NCBI GenBank assembly: GCA_945952415.1
Contig: CAMFIF010000008.1
Coordinates: forward strand, 62,001-126,000
Direction: 5' to 3'
From: an uncultured Rhizobium sp.
GTDB taxonomy: Bacteria; Pseudomonadota; Alphaproteobacteria; Rhizobiales; Rhizobiaceae
Length of the DNA stretch: 64,000 bases
Both the position numbers and the translations under genes were made by a program. Position 1 is the stretch's first letter; each line of letters begins with the position of its first letter. Below, in pieces: positions 8,670-20,680 of the stretch. The notes under the pieces were generated by a model. It had not been told where the DNA came from, ran no database searches, and saw only the letters and a list, made by a program, of their open reading frames with translations.

Positions 8670-10322
8670 ATGACGGACAGGCTGGTTCCGAAACTGGTGA
8701 CGGTTTTTCAGGAGGGTTACGATCTCGCGCGGCTGAAGGCCGATGCCCTCTCGGGCCTTACCGTCGCCATTGTCGCCCTGCCCCTATCCATGGCGATTGC
8801 GATTGCATCGGGCGTCACGCCGGACCGGGGCCTCTTCACCGCCATTGTCGGCGGCTTCCTGATTTCCGCGCTCGGCGGCAGCCGACACCAGATCGGCGGG
8901 CCGGCGGGGGCCTTCATCGTTCTGGTTTCGTCAACCGTCGCCCGGCAGGGCATTGACGGCCTGCTGATCGCCACCTTCCTGTCCGGCATATTTCTCACCC
9001 TGGCGGGGGTGCTGCGCCTCGGGCGCTTCATCCGGCTTATCCCCTATCCCGTCACCGTGGGCTTCACCGCCGGCATTGCGGTGATCATCTTCGCAAGCCA
9101 GATCCGGGATCTGACCGGCATTCACCTGCAAGGCGGCGAACCCGGACCGGTGATAGAGAAGCTCCTCGCGCTCGGCCGCGCGGCGGACAGCTTCAATCCC
9201 GCAGCGCTTCTTTTGTCGCTCGCCACCATTGCCGTCATTCTGTTCATCCGCCGCTTCCGGCCCACCTGGCCCGGTCTGCTGATTGCCGTGGCGCTTATGG
9301 CGGGCCTGACGCAGATCCTGCACCTGCCGGTCGATACCATCGCCAGCAAGTTCGGCGGCATACCGCGCACGCTGCCCCTGCCCTCACTGCCGGCCTTCAC
9401 CCTGGAAAAGCTGGTCGCCGTACTGCCGGATGCCATCGCCTTTACCCTTCTCGGCGCCATCGAATCCCTGCTGTCCGCCGTGGTCGCCGACAGCATGACC
9501 GGGCGGCGGCATCGCTCCAGCATGGAGCTGATCGCGCAGGGCGCGGCCAATATGGGCGCCGCCCTCTTCGGCGGCATATGCGCCACCGGCACCATCGCCC
9601 GCACCGCTACCAATGTGCGATCCGGTGCCACAAGCCCCGTTTCCGGCATCCTGCATGCGCTCTTCCTGCTCGCCTTCATGCTGGTCGCCGCACCACTTGC
9701 GGGCTACATTCCGCTGGCAAGCCTGGCCGGGGTTCTGGCCGTGGTGGCCTGGAACATGGTGGAAAAACCGGCCTTCGCGGCCCTCCTGCGCTCCTCGCGC
9801 GCCGATGCCCTGGTGCTTCTCGCCACCTTCCTGCTCGTCGTTTTCCGCGACCTGACGGAGGGAATCGTCGTCGGGCTCGCGCTCTCCTCGATCCTCTTCA
9901 TCGACCGGATGAGCAAGACGCTCAGGCTCGAGGAACAGGGCGCGGCGGACGAGGAGAAGGAGAACCCGCTCCCCGGCTTAGCCCGCGACACGCTGGTCTA
10001 CCGGATCGAAGGCATCCTCTTCTTCGGCGCCGCGCCGCAGGCGGGCCCGGTGCTCGATCGCATCGCCAACGGATACCGCTTCGCGGTGCTCGACTGCCAG
10101 GCCGTTCCCTTCATGGATTCGACCGCTGCAAACCTCATCGAGGGTGCCGTCCGAAAGGCGGAGAAAACCGGAACGCGGGTCTATATTGCAGGCGCTTCAG
10201 GCACGGTGCGCCAGACGCTGGAACACCACGAGGTCCATGAACCCCGTGTCACCTTTACGGTCTCGCTCGAGGCAGCTCTCGCGGCCATAGGGGCTGCCCG
10301 GGACCGAACCGCTGCCGCCTGA
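8670..10322 (+). CDS. SulP-family anion transporter with STAS domain
   Basis: 550 aa. Residues about 15-410 contain about ten to twelve hydrophobic helices typical of the SulP/SLC26 family, with DALSGLTVAIVALPLSMAIA at the start of TM1 and the GGICATGTIARTATNVRSGA segment near TM10, where the anion site lies. Residues about 435-550 form a cytoplasmic STAS domain (LDCQAVPFMDSTAANLIEG with the conserved DST). Substrate may be sulfate, bicarbonate or another anion and cannot be told from sequence. The ATG at 8670 has a GGGGGAGA ribosome site; the much longer frame upstream is antisense to the AraC gene and was not used. Confidence 0.93.
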   Translation: MTDRLVPKLVTVFQEGYDLARLKADALSGLTVAIVALPLSMAIAIASGVTPDRGLFTAIVGGFLISALGGSRHQIGGPAGAFIVLVSSTVARQGIDGLLIATFLSGIFLTLAGVLRLGRFIRLIPYPVTVGFTAGIAVIIFASQIRDLTGIHLQGGEPGPVIEKLLALGRAADSFNPAALLLSLATIAVILFIRRFRPTWPGLLIAVALMAGLTQILHLPVDTIASKFGGIPRTLPLPSLPAFTLEKLVAVLPDAIAFTLLGAIESLLSAVVADSMTGRRHRSSMELIAQGAANMGAALFGGICATGTIARTATNVRSGATSPVSGILHALFLLAFMLVAAPLAGYIPLASLAGVLAVVAWNMVEKPAFAALLRSSRADALVLLATFLLVVFRDLTEGIVVGLALSSILFIDRMSKTLRLEEQGAADEEKENPLPGLARDTLVYRIEGILFFGAAPQAGPVLDRIANGYRFAVLDCQAVPFMDSTAANLIEGAVRKAEKTGTRVYIAGASGTVRQTLEHHEVHEPRVTFTVSLEAALAAIGAARDRTAAA

Positions 10323-10385
10323 AACGGAAACCGGTCGGTCTCGCCCTTTGGCAACCGGCCCTGCCTCAACCGAACCGACACCAAA

Positions 10386-10424
10386 TCAAAAGCCCTCCGG
10401 CCGCACGACCGAAGGGCTTTTTCT
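10386..10424. terminator. Bidirectional terminator between the SulP gene and alaS
   Basis: AAAAGCCCTCCGG pairs with CCGAAGGGCTTTTT across a short loop. T-runs on both strands let it serve the converging SulP and alaS transcripts. Confidence 0.85.
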
Positions 10425-10443
10425 TTCCGGAATAGACAGGAAA

Positions 10444-13101
<2,658 letters not shown>

Positions 13102-13193
13102 AGCACGCCCTTCATAGCCGCCTTCCGGCGGAACCGTTCCATAAAAACCATTGGCTTTTATCGCCCCCTCTTGGCCCTGTCCAGCAGGACAAA

Positions 13194-13232
13194 CGAAAGC
13201 GGCCGCCGATCTTCCGATCCGCGGCCGCTTTT
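13194..13232 (-). terminator. Terminator-like stem downstream of recA
   Basis: GCGGCCGC...GCGGCCGC makes a strong inverted repeat with a 14-base loop. The T-run on the recA strand is interrupted (CTTTCGTTTG), so termination may be partial and allow read-through into alaS. Confidence 0.6.
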
Positions 13233-13257
13233 CTAAAATAAATGCAGGGCAAAGGCC

Positions 13258-14346
13258 TTACATATCGCCATCACCATTCCCATCGTCCGCTTCCGGACCG
13301 CCATTCTGCAGGAAGCGGTCGGCGATCAGGCCGGCATTCTGGCGCAGCGCCGTCTCGATCTCGCGGGCGAGATCCGGATTGTCGCGCAGGAAGGTCTTTG
13401 CATTTTCGCGACCCTGGCCGAGACGCTGGCTGTTATAGGAGAACCAGGCACCCGACTTCTCGACGATGCCGGCCTTGACGCCGAGATCGATCAGTTCGCC
13501 GGTCTTCGACACGCCCTCGCCATACATGATGTCGAATTCCACCTGCTTGAAGGGGGGCGCCATCTTGTTCTTGACGACCTTCACGCGGGTCTGGTTGCCG
13601 ACCACCTCGTCGCGCTCCTTGACGGAACCGATGCGGCGGATGTCGAGGCGCACGGATGCATAGAACTTCAGCGCATTGCCGCCGGTGGTGGTTTCCGGCG
13701 AACCGAACATCACGCCGATCTTCATGCGGATCTGGTTGATGAAGATGACCATGCAGTTGGAGCGCGAGATCGAGGCGGTGAGCTTGCGCAGGGCCTGGCT
13801 CATCAGGCGGGCCTGGAGACCCGGCAGGCTATCGCCCATTTCGCCCTCGATTTCAGCCCGCGGCGTCAGCGCCGCGACCGAGTCGACGACCAGCACGTCG
13901 ATGGCGCCGGAGCGCACCAGCGTGTCGGTGATTTCGAGCGCCTGTTCACCCGTATCGGGCTGCGAGATCAGCAGGTTCTGGAGATCGACGCCAAGCTTGC
14001 GGGCATAGACCGGGTCGAGCGCATGTTCCGCGTCCACGAAGGCGCAGATGCCGCCCTTCTTCTGGGCCTCCGCAATGGTCTGCAGCGCCAGCGTGGTCTT
14101 GCCCGAGCTTTCCGGACCATAGATTTCAATGATGCGGCCCTTCGGCAGGCCGCCGATGCCGAGCGCGATGTCGAGGCTGAGAGAGCCCGTCGAGACGGTA
14201 TCGATCTCCACCACATTCTCGTTGGAACCGAGCTTCATGATCGATCCCTTGCCGAACGCCCGTTCGATCTGGGAGAGAGCCGCGTCCAGTGCCTTGCTTT
14301 TATCCACCGTTTTGTCCTCTACAAGCCGCAAAGAATTTTGTGACAT
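13258..14346 (-). CDS. recA: Recombinase A
   Basis: 362 aa; RecA coats single-stranded DNA, performs strand exchange and triggers LexA self-cleavage. Walker A is [12 protein letters not shown] (about residue 67), Walker B is [12 protein letters not shown], loop L1 is around [19 protein letters not shown], and loop L2 is in [20 protein letters not shown]. The C terminus is acidic ([11 protein letters not shown]), as expected. I chose the ATG at 14346 ([12 protein letters not shown]), because AAAGGTGG is 5-6 bases ahead; the frame extends three codons to a GTG that overlaps this ribosome site. The promoter contains an SOS box. Confidence 0.98.
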   Translation of the reverse strand: MSQNSLRLVEDKTVDKSKALDAALSQIERAFGKGSIMKLGSNENVVEIDTVSTGSLSLDIALGIGGLPKGRIIEIYGPESSGKTTLALQTIAEAQKKGGICAFVDAEHALDPVYARKLGVDLQNLLISQPDTGEQALEITDTLVRSGAIDVLVVDSVAALTPRAEIEGEMGDSLPGLQARLMSQALRKLTASISRSNCMVIFINQIRMKIGVMFGSPETTTGGNALKFYASVRLDIRRIGSVKERDEVVGNQTRVKVVKNKMAPPFKQVEFDIMYGEGVSKTGELIDLGVKAGIVEKSGAWFSYNSQRLGQGRENAKTFLRDNPDLAREIETALRQNAGLIADRFLQNGGPEADDGNGDGDM

Positions 14347-14402
14347 ATGATCCACCTTTAGGTTATTGAAGCTGCACAGGCAACGAAGCTTCCGATGGCC
14401 TG

Positions 14403-14431
14403 TATGTACTCTTTTTGTTCCGGTTTTTCAA
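14403..14431 (-). promoter_or_regulatory. recA promoter with embedded SOS (LexA) box
   Basis: On the minus strand TTGAAA (14431-14426) and TACATA (14408-14403) are 17 bases apart. Between them GAAC-AAAAAGA-GTAC (14420-14406) fits the alphaproteobacterial LexA direct-repeat operator GAAC-N7-GAAC with one mismatch. LexA bound there would block RNA polymerase. It is 57-85 bases upstream of the recA start. Confidence 0.65.
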
Positions 14432-14473
14432 GGCCCATCCAGGTCCCTGAAAGAAAAAGGCAATTAAGGGTCT

Positions 14474-14488
14474 GTTCTCATTTTGTTT
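14474..14488 (+). promoter_or_regulatory. Second SOS-box-like direct repeat
   Basis: GTTC-TCATTTT-GTTT matches GTTC-N7-GTTC with one mismatch. It is about 100 bases before psuK and about 130 before recA. It may be a second LexA site or a chance match. Confidence 0.3.
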
Positions 14489-14589
14489 TCAAGCCTGTAT
14501 GAACCATGCGGAACGGGCCTTGGAAGCGCAGCCGGCAGGGGAAGGACCCCGCGAATCGCGAGGGTTCCGGCAAGGTTGGACGAGGGGTC

Positions 14590-15537
14590 ATGACGGGGTC
14601 TTCCATACTGGTTCTGGGCGGTGCCCATATCGACCGGCGCGGCCGGATCAGCGGCGAAACCGTGCCGGGCGCCAGCAATCCGGGCAGCTGGTTCGAGGAA
14701 GCGGGCGGGGGTGGCTTCAATGCCGCGCGCAATCTCGCCCGTCTCGGCCACAGCGTCTCCATGGTCTCGCCGCTCGGCGGCGACCGGGAGGCGGAAGCCG
14801 TATCGGAAGCGGCAGAGCTTGCCGGGGTTGAACACCATCCGATGGTCTTTCTGGATCGCAAGACGCCGAGCTACACCGCCATTCTCGAAGGTGACGGCAA
14901 TCTGGTGATCGCGCTTGCCGACATGGAGCTTTACCGACTTTTCGGCCCGCGACGAATGGAAAGCCGGCAGATGCGCCAGCGGCTGGAAGCTGCCGGCGGT
15001 GTGCTGGTTGATGCCAACCTCCCCTCGGAAACGCTGGGCGCCATTGCCGCAAAGACTGCAAGCCGCGGCGTTCCGCTTGCCGGCATCGCCATATCGCCGG
15101 CGAAGGTGGTGCGCTATCGCCCCCTCCTCGGCGCCCTCTCCATGCTGTTCCTGAACGAGGCGGAAGCGGCAGCGCTTGCCGGACGGGCGGCCTCCTCTGC
15201 CGCTGAATGGCCCGCGCTTCTCAAGGCCGCCGGCCTTCGTGGCGGGGCGGTCACGCGCGGGGCCCGAGAGGCCGTGCTTTTCGATGAAACCGGTGCGGTG
15301 ACCCTGGCGCCCCCGCCTGCCGGAACCATTGCCGATGTCACCGGCGCCGGCGACAGCTTTGCCGCCGGCGTGCTATCCGCGCTGATCCACAAGGCGCCGC
15401 TTGCCGAGGCGATCCGCTGGGGCACGGCAGCAGCGCGCATCACGCTCGCCTCGCCGCTCGCCTGCGCGCCCGATCTCTCGCTGGCACGGCTTCGCGAGAC
15501 GCTCCCCCTTGTGCCACAGGCCGAAATATTGTCTTGA
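14590..15537 (+). CDS. psuK: PfkB-family kinase, probable pseudouridine kinase
   Basis: 315 aa sugar/nucleoside kinase of the PfkB (ribokinase) family: GGAHIDRRG at the N terminus, the GGGGFNAARNLARLG loop for substrate, NEAEAAAL, and the ATP/anion-hole motif DVTGAGDSFAAGV with the catalytic Asp. The assignment to pseudouridine kinase rests mainly on the next gene, psuG, since the two enzymes act in sequence: pseudouridine to pseudouridine 5'-phosphate, then to uracil and ribose 5-phosphate. ATG 14590 gives the normal family N terminus; a longer frame of 28 residues upstream is basic and unsupported. Confidence 0.88.
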   Translation: MTGSSILVLGGAHIDRRGRISGETVPGASNPGSWFEEAGGGGFNAARNLARLGHSVSMVSPLGGDREAEAVSEAAELAGVEHHPMVFLDRKTPSYTAILEGDGNLVIALADMELYRLFGPRRMESRQMRQRLEAAGGVLVDANLPSETLGAIAAKTASRGVPLAGIAISPAKVVRYRPLLGALSMLFLNEAEAAALAGRAASSAAEWPALLKAAGLRGGAVTRGAREAVLFDETGAVTLAPPPAGTIADVTGAGDSFAAGVLSALIHKAPLAEAIRWGTAAARITLASPLACAPDLSLARLRETLPLVPQAEILS

Positions 15538-15590
15538 ATAGCTTCACCCCCCCGGGCCGGAACCCATGGCCCGCCCACCGGATTTGCCCC

Positions 15591-16517
15591 ATGACCAGAC
15601 CCATCGCCCAGTCCCTTCCCGTTTCCTTCTCCCGTGAAGTTGCCGCCGCCAAGCAGCGCGGCGCGCCGATCGTGGCGCTGGAATCGACCATCATTACCCA
15701 TGGCATGCCCTATCCCGGCAATCTCCACATGGCCGAAAGCGTGGAAGCGATCATCCGTCAGGAGGGAGCAGTTCCCGCCACCATCGCCGTCATCCATGGC
15801 CGCCTGCACATCGGTCTCGAGAAGGAAGAACTGCTGGAACTCGCCCAGACCAAGGGCGCAATGAAAGTCTCCCGCGCCGATCTCGCCTTTGCCATTGCCG
15901 AACGCCGCACCGGCGCCACCACCGTGGCCGCCACGATGATTGCGGCGGCGCGGGCCGGTATCAAGGTCTTTGCCACGGGCGGCATCGGCGGCGTGCACCG
16001 CGGCGCGGAACTGAGCTTCGATATTTCAGCCGATCTGGAAGAGCTTGCCCGCACGCCCGTCATCGTCGTCTGCGCCGGCGCCAAGGCCATCCTGGATATT
16101 CCGAAAACCCTGGAAGTGCTGGAAACCCGCGGCGTTCCCGTCGTCACTTATGACAGCAACGAATTTCCGGCCTTCTGGTCGCGGGGCTCCGGCCTGCCCT
16201 CCCCGCTGATGCTGAACAGCCCGGCGGCAATTGCCAATTTCCAGAAAACCCGTGATCAGCTCGGCATCGATGGCGGCATGCTGATTGCCAATCCGGTACC
16301 GGAGGCGGCCGAAATTCCGCGCGAGGAGATGGAAATCTATATCGCCCGCGCACTTGCCGATGCGGAAGACAACGAGATAACAGGCAAGGCGGTCACACCC
16401 TACCTTCTTGACCGGATCTATCACCTGACAGAAGGCCGCTCGCTGCGTACCAATATTGCGCTGGTGGAAAACAATGCCCACCTCGCCGCGGAAATCGCGG
16501 TCGCCATGGCACTCTGA
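15591..16517 (+). CDS. psuG: Pseudouridine-5'-phosphate glycosidase
   Basis: 308 aa, close to the E. coli enzyme in length. It cleaves the C-C glycosidic bond of pseudouridine 5'-phosphate to uracil and ribose 5-phosphate. Family motifs: VALESTIITHGMPYP at the N terminus, GATTVAATMIAA, FATGGIGGVHRG, and CAGAKAILDIPKTLE, whose GAK lysine I equate with the Schiff-base lysine. NPVP and EITGKAVTPYLL occur toward the C terminus. The ATG at 15591 is favoured; the frame also reaches a TTG at 15534 that overlaps the psuK stop. It forms an operon with psuK and ends at a clear terminator. Confidence 0.95.
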   Translation: MTRPIAQSLPVSFSREVAAAKQRGAPIVALESTIITHGMPYPGNLHMAESVEAIIRQEGAVPATIAVIHGRLHIGLEKEELLELAQTKGAMKVSRADLAFAIAERRTGATTVAATMIAAARAGIKVFATGGIGGVHRGAELSFDISADLEELARTPVIVVCAGAKAILDIPKTLEVLETRGVPVVTYDSNEFPAFWSRGSGLPSPLMLNSPAAIANFQKTRDQLGIDGGMLIANPVPEAAEIPREEMEIYIARALADAEDNEITGKAVTPYLLDRIYHLTEGRSLRTNIALVENNAHLAAEIAVAMAL

Positions 16518-16544
16518 AGCCGGGGCAACATCGCCATTAACAGG

Positions 16545-16569
16545 AAAGGCGGCCCTAGGGCCGCCTTTT
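16545..16569. terminator. Bidirectional terminator between psuG and cckA
   Basis: AAAGGCGGCCC and GGGCCGCCTTTT form an almost loop-free perfect inverted repeat with A/T flanks on both sides, between the converging genes. Confidence 0.8.
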
Positions 16570-16601
16570 CCATGTCAGGCGCAATTCAGAGGCAAGTCGC
16601 C

Positions 16602-19223
16602 TCAGTTCTTGCCGTCCAGCATTTCATAGACGGCTTCGGCCAACTGCTTCAGCGAGAAGGGCTTTGGCAGGAAGCCGAATTTCGCATCCGCCGGCAGGTT
16701 GCGCGCAAAGGCATCTTCCGCATAGCCGGAAACGAAGATGAACTTGAGATCGGGATATTTCTTGCGCAGCTCGGTCAGCAGCGTCGGGCCATCCATTTCC
16801 GGCATCACCACGTCGGAAACGACGATATCCACTTTGCCCTCGAGTTCGTCCATGATGTCCAGCGCCTCGACGCCGGACCCGGCCTCGTGCACCGTATAGC
16901 CGCGGGTCTCCAGCATGCGCTTGCCGCCGCGCCGCACCGCCTCCTCGTCTTCCACGAGCAGCACGACCGCAGACTTGCCGGTGAGATCCACCGGTTCCGC
17001 CTGTGGGGCGGCCGGGCTCGAAGCCGTGGCGCGCTGTTCGGCGGGCTGGCCGGCGGCCTGGCTCTGCGGCGCCTTTTCCGGAATGACCTCCGGAATGAAG
17101 CGCGGCAGGAAGATGCGGAATGTCGTTCCCTTGCCAAGCTCCGATTCTGCCTGGATGTGCCCGCCCGACTGCTTGACGATGCCATAGACCATGGCCAGAC
17201 CCAGACCCGTGCCCTTGCCCACCTCCTTGGTGGTGAAGAAGGGCTCGAAGATCTTGTCCATGATATCGGGCGAAATGCCCGTGCCCGTATCCGTCACCTC
17301 GATCACCACGTGATCTTCCGGCGGCACGTCTGGCACGTTCAGCGCCGCCACGTCGGCGCCGGTGAAATTGCGGGTGCGGATCGTCAGGTTGCCGCCCTTG
17401 GGCATGGCATCGCGGGCATTGACGCAGAGATTGATCAGCACCTGCTCGAACTGCGAGAGGTCGGTCTTGACCGGCCAGAGGTCGCGCCCGTAATCGACGT
17501 TGAGCTTCACATTCGTGCCGGAAAGCAGCCGGTCGACCAGCATTCGGAGGTCGCCCACCACATCCGTCAGCACCAGCACGCTCGGCCGCATGGTCTGCTT
17601 GCGGGAGAAGGCAAGCAGCTGGCGCACCAGCACCGCCGCGCGGTTCGCATTGCGCTTGATCTCCATGAGATCCGCAAAGCTTGCATCCGAAGGCCGCGCC
17701 TGGAGAAGCAGATGGTCGGAGGACAGCAGGATGGCGGTCAGCACATTGTTGAAGTCATGGGCAATGCCGCCCGCGAGCGTGCCGACCGCATTCATCTTCT
17801 GGGTCTGCGCCATCTGCGTTTCGAGCGCCTTCTGCTCGGTGATCTCGACCGCATAGACGATGGCCGATTCCTCCGGCGACTCATCCGACTGGTCGATGAC
17901 CGCATTGACGTAATAGCGCAGGTGACGCCCTTCATCCTTCGGGTGGTGCAGGTCGATGGGCGCGATGTCGCCCTGACGGTCGCGCGCGGCCGCAAGCGCC
18001 TGCTCCATCACGCCCCATTCGGACGGAGGCACGATGCGCTCGAAACGCACGCCGCCTTCCACGTCGTCGCGGTTCACCACGCCGGCAAAGAGCTTGAGGA
18101 ACGGCGCATTGGTGCGAAGAATTCGCCCATGGCCGTCCACGGAGGCAATTGCCATCGGCGTATTGTTGAAAAAGCGGTTGAAGCGCATGGCGGCCACCGA
18201 GGCGCCATCCTCGTCCAGCCGTTCGGAACTGCGCGCCAGCACGATGGTGCGGCTTTCCCCCGGCGCACCGTCGCGTGCAAAGCTCACGCTGTGTACCAGC
18301 CGCACGGGCAGGCTCTGCCCGTTGGTGCGGCGCAGGTCGAGATCGACGGTGGCGGTTTTGCGCATGCCGGGATCGGCCTCGATGGACTGGATCAGCGCCA
18401 GCCCCTCACCAGCCACGATATCGGCAATGGCAAGCCCGCCCGGCGTGAACTTGGTCAGGTCGATGCCCAGCCAGTCCGCCAGCGTCGCATTGAGATAGAT
18501 GATCTCGCCCCGCCGTCCGGCAGAGAAGAAGCCAGCCGGCGCATGGTCGAGATAGTCGATTGCATTCTGCAGCTCCTTGAAGAAGCGCTCCTGATCGTCC
18601 CGCTCGGCGGTAATGTCGGTGATCTGCCACACGCGATTGGCGGGCTGGCCCTTGCCCTGGGGCGGCAGGATGCGCGCCTTCAGCCGATACCAGTGAGCGC
18701 CCGAACCGCCCATCGGCTGGCCAAGCGGCTTCAGCAGGCGAAATTCTTCATGCCCGTTCTTGCCCGCCTGCAGGCGGTTGGTGAGCCGGTAGAGCGCCTC
18801 GCCGGATTCCTTCGTGCGGGACAGCAGCATTTCCAGCGACTGCACGTCAGTGGGCCGGTTCGCCCCCGTCAGCGCGCCATAGGCCCGGTTGGCATAGAGA
18901 ATTCGGCCCTTCGGATCGGTGATCAGGAAACCGTCCGGGTGGCTGTCGAGATAGCCCCGGTCGACACCAATCCGGCTCGACGGCGGCATGATCTCGACGA
19001 AGCCGATGATCGCCGAAACGATGAAGAAGATGCCGGCCATGGCCAGCACGCCGAGCAGCCCCAGCACCAGTTCGTTGGTGAGGTTGTCCCGCATCAGCAC
19101 GAAGGCCGCCGAGGCGGCCACCAGGATCACGGCGAGCAGAAGGATGCGCCACGTCGCTCCTCGCGCGGCCGTCCGGTCCACAAGGGCCTTGGTCTCTTTC
19201 ACGGCCGCCTCATTGATACCCAT
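16602..19223 (-). CDS. cckA: Hybrid histidine kinase CckA
   Basis: 873 aa. Two transmembrane helices (about residues 25-43 and 52-75) are followed by PAS-type domains ([20 protein letters not shown] from about 95, another from about 215, a third around 340-440). Then come the HisKA domain with phospho-acceptor His489 (GGIAHDFNN), the HATPase with [17 protein letters not shown] and [13 protein letters not shown], a Pro/Gln/Ala-rich linker, and a receiver domain with Asp804 ([11 protein letters not shown]). This is the alphaproteobacterial cell-cycle kinase that feeds phosphate through ChpT to CtrA and CpdR. Full length, no defects seen. It is transcribed divergently from the FliO-domain gene. 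Confidence 0.96.
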   Translation of the reverse strand: MGINEAAVKETKALVDRTAARGATWRILLLAVILVAASAAFVLMRDNLTNELVLGLLGVLAMAGIFFIVSAIIGFVEIMPPSSRIGVDRGYLDSHPDGFLITDPKGRILYANRAYGALTGANRPTDVQSLEMLLSRTKESGEALYRLTNRLQAGKNGHEEFRLLKPLGQPMGGSGAHWYRLKARILPPQGKGQPANRVWQITDITAERDDQERFFKELQNAIDYLDHAPAGFFSAGRRGEIIYLNATLADWLGIDLTKFTPGGLAIADIVAGEGLALIQSIEADPGMRKTATVDLDLRRTNGQSLPVRLVHSVSFARDGAPGESRTIVLARSSERLDEDGASVAAMRFNRFFNNTPMAIASVDGHGRILRTNAPFLKLFAGVVNRDDVEGGVRFERIVPPSEWGVMEQALAAARDRQGDIAPIDLHHPKDEGRHLRYYVNAVIDQSDESPEESAIVYAVEITEQKALETQMAQTQKMNAVGTLAGGIAHDFNNVLTAILLSSDHLLLQARPSDASFADLMEIKRNANRAAVLVRQLLAFSRKQTMRPSVLVLTDVVGDLRMLVDRLLSGTNVKLNVDYGRDLWPVKTDLSQFEQVLINLCVNARDAMPKGGNLTIRTRNFTGADVAALNVPDVPPEDHVVIEVTDTGTGISPDIMDKIFEPFFTTKEVGKGTGLGLAMVYGIVKQSGGHIQAESELGKGTTFRIFLPRFIPEVIPEKAPQSQAAGQPAEQRATASSPAAPQAEPVDLTGKSAVVLLVEDEEAVRRGGKRMLETRGYTVHEAGSGVEALDIMDELEGKVDIVVSDVVMPEMDGPTLLTELRKKYPDLKFIFVSGYAEDAFARNLPADAKFGFLPKPFSLKQLAEAVYEMLDGKN

Positions 19224-19644
19224 TCATCCCCCACCCCTCGCCGTCCTCATCCGGATCGCGAGGGCACGCCCGATAGTATGGCAATCGATTGTACCGCGGG
19301 CTTCCAGCACCCGTTCCCGCAGCATGTGCACTGCCGAATCAATAGTAGAATTTTGCTTCACGATGAAGGGAATAGACAAGCTTGCCGCCGCAATTCCCCA
19401 ACATAGCCGCCTCCTTGCGACAGCCGGGGCCGGAACGGGTCGCCAAAAGCCCTGAAAGCGCCGCAGGAATGCTTGGACAAGCCCTTCGCCGTGCTTGTGT
19501 CGAGTCGAAAAAAGGCGTTTCCTTGCACCGGAAGGGCCCCTTGAACGGGATAATGGCCCTTCGCCGACAGATTTAATTTTCAACGCATAATGTCCGGTCG
19601 GTCTCCCACCACCGGATTTCGGCATGACGCCGGGAGACGATTGT
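19224..19644. other. Intergenic region between cckA and the FliO-domain gene
   Basis: 421 bases between divergent genes. An open minus-strand frame of about 65 codons ends with a TGA directly before the cckA ATG, but its third codon positions are less GC-rich than in neighbouring genes, and I see no ribosome site, so I do not call it. A/T-rich stretches near 19340-19380 and 19570-19590 probably hold the two promoters. No RNA gene or repeat was recognised. Confidence 0.5.
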
Positions 19645-20574
19645 ATGAATACGGATTCGATGGGTTTGAAGTTCGCGGTCGCCATTCTTCTCGTGGGCCT
19701 TGCCATGGCCGGTTTCTTTGCCATGGTCACGGTGTTTCGCCGGCGTTTTCCGGGCGGTTTTTTCGGCGCGGTTCCGGCCTTCCGCAGCCACGGCTTTCTC
19801 GGCCAGGGCCGCAACCGGCGTGACCGCATCCGCATCGTCGAGGCCGTTCAGGTCGATCCCCGCCGCCGGGCGATCCTCATCCGCCGCGACAATACCGAAC
19901 ATCTGATCCTCGTCGGCGGACCGACGGACGTGGTCATCGAGACCGGCATCGACGCGCCCTTTGAGGCGGCGGAACCGGAAGAGGATTACGGCTATCAGGA
20001 CAGCATGCAGGAAAGCTACGAGCCGGAGCCGGTCCGTGCGCCCCGGCCGCGCAGCGAGGCAGCCCGCCCCATGGAGCGCCCGGTCGAGCGCGCAGCCCCG
20101 CCCGCCTATCGGGAATGGGAAGATGAGGACGAGGATCCGCAGGTGGCCAGCGGCCAGTATCTGAGGCCCCGCGCCTCCCAGCAGCCGTACCCGGCGGAGC
20201 CGCCGCTCACGACAGGCATCCGTCCGGTGACGCTCGCTCGCGGCATTCGTCCGGCCAGCCTCTCCGCGCCGGGAAGCGCTGTCGATCAGGAAGAGGCCGC
20301 GATTGCCCGCGAGCTCGAAGCCGCGCGCCGCCGCAGCCAGCAGCAGGCAAGCCCGCAGCCGGCCCCGCCGGCGCTTCGCGGCGGCAATGACGATTTCGAC
20401 GATATCCTTGCCCGCGAGATGGAGGAGCGGCTGGAAGCCGCCAAGCGCCAGGCACGCGCGCTTGCGGCCGAGCAGCGCCGGCCGATCACGCCCAGCCGGC
20501 CGGCGGTTCCCGATCAGCGCGGCATGCAGGCCGGCATCAACCGCATCTTCGGCGATGCGGGCAATGACAGCTGA
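19645..20574 (+). CDS. FliO-domain membrane protein with long disordered tail
   Basis: 309 aa. One membrane segment near the N terminus (LKFAVAILLVGLAMAGFFAMVTVF) is followed by a FliO-like domain (RIRIVEAVQVDPRRRAILIRRDNTEHLILVGG), then about 200 residues rich in Pro, Arg, Ala, Gln and Glu that look disordered, ending in a charged helix (REMEERLEAAKRQARALAAEQR). Family databases would probably call it flagellar biosynthesis protein FliO, but there are no flagellar genes nearby and the tail is much longer than in FliO, so a separate envelope role is likely. ATG 19645 follows GGGAGA. Confidence 0.82.
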   Translation: MNTDSMGLKFAVAILLVGLAMAGFFAMVTVFRRRFPGGFFGAVPAFRSHGFLGQGRNRRDRIRIVEAVQVDPRRRAILIRRDNTEHLILVGGPTDVVIETGIDAPFEAAEPEEDYGYQDSMQESYEPEPVRAPRPRSEAARPMERPVERAAPPAYREWEDEDEDPQVASGQYLRPRASQQPYPAEPPLTTGIRPVTLARGIRPASLSAPGSAVDQEEAAIARELEAARRRSQQQASPQPAPPALRGGNDDFDDILAREMEERLEAAKRQARALAAEQRRPITPSRPAVPDQRGMQAGINRIFGDAGNDS

Positions 20575-20600
20575 TCACTCTCACGAGCTGACCATATGGA

Positions 20601-20631
20601 AAAGCCGGGCGGCATGACCGCCCGGCTTTCC
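20601..20631 (+). terminator. Terminator of the FliO-domain gene
   Basis: AAAGCCGGGCGG and CCGCCCGGCTTT pair around CATGA, followed by CTTTCCTGTTT, 27 bases after the stop. Confidence 0.75.
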
Positions 20632-20647
20632 TGTTTGGAAGGCAGAA

Positions 20648-20675
20648 ACAAAAAACGCCGCGGTGATGCGGCGGC
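20648..20675 (-). terminator. Terminator of dksA
   Basis: On the minus strand a GCCGC/GCGGC stem is followed by GTTTTTTGTTTC just after the dksA stop codon. Confidence 0.65.
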
Positions 20676-20680
20676 TCGGT

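Noticed and set aside
16572-19406. A long open frame antisense to cckA
   Set aside because: Same reason: a mirror frame of a highly conserved gene; no family motif.
19224-19450. A short minus-strand frame ending directly before cckA
   Set aside because: Low GC at third codon positions for this genome, no ribosome site and no family; probably leader DNA. A conserved peptide in relatives would change this view.
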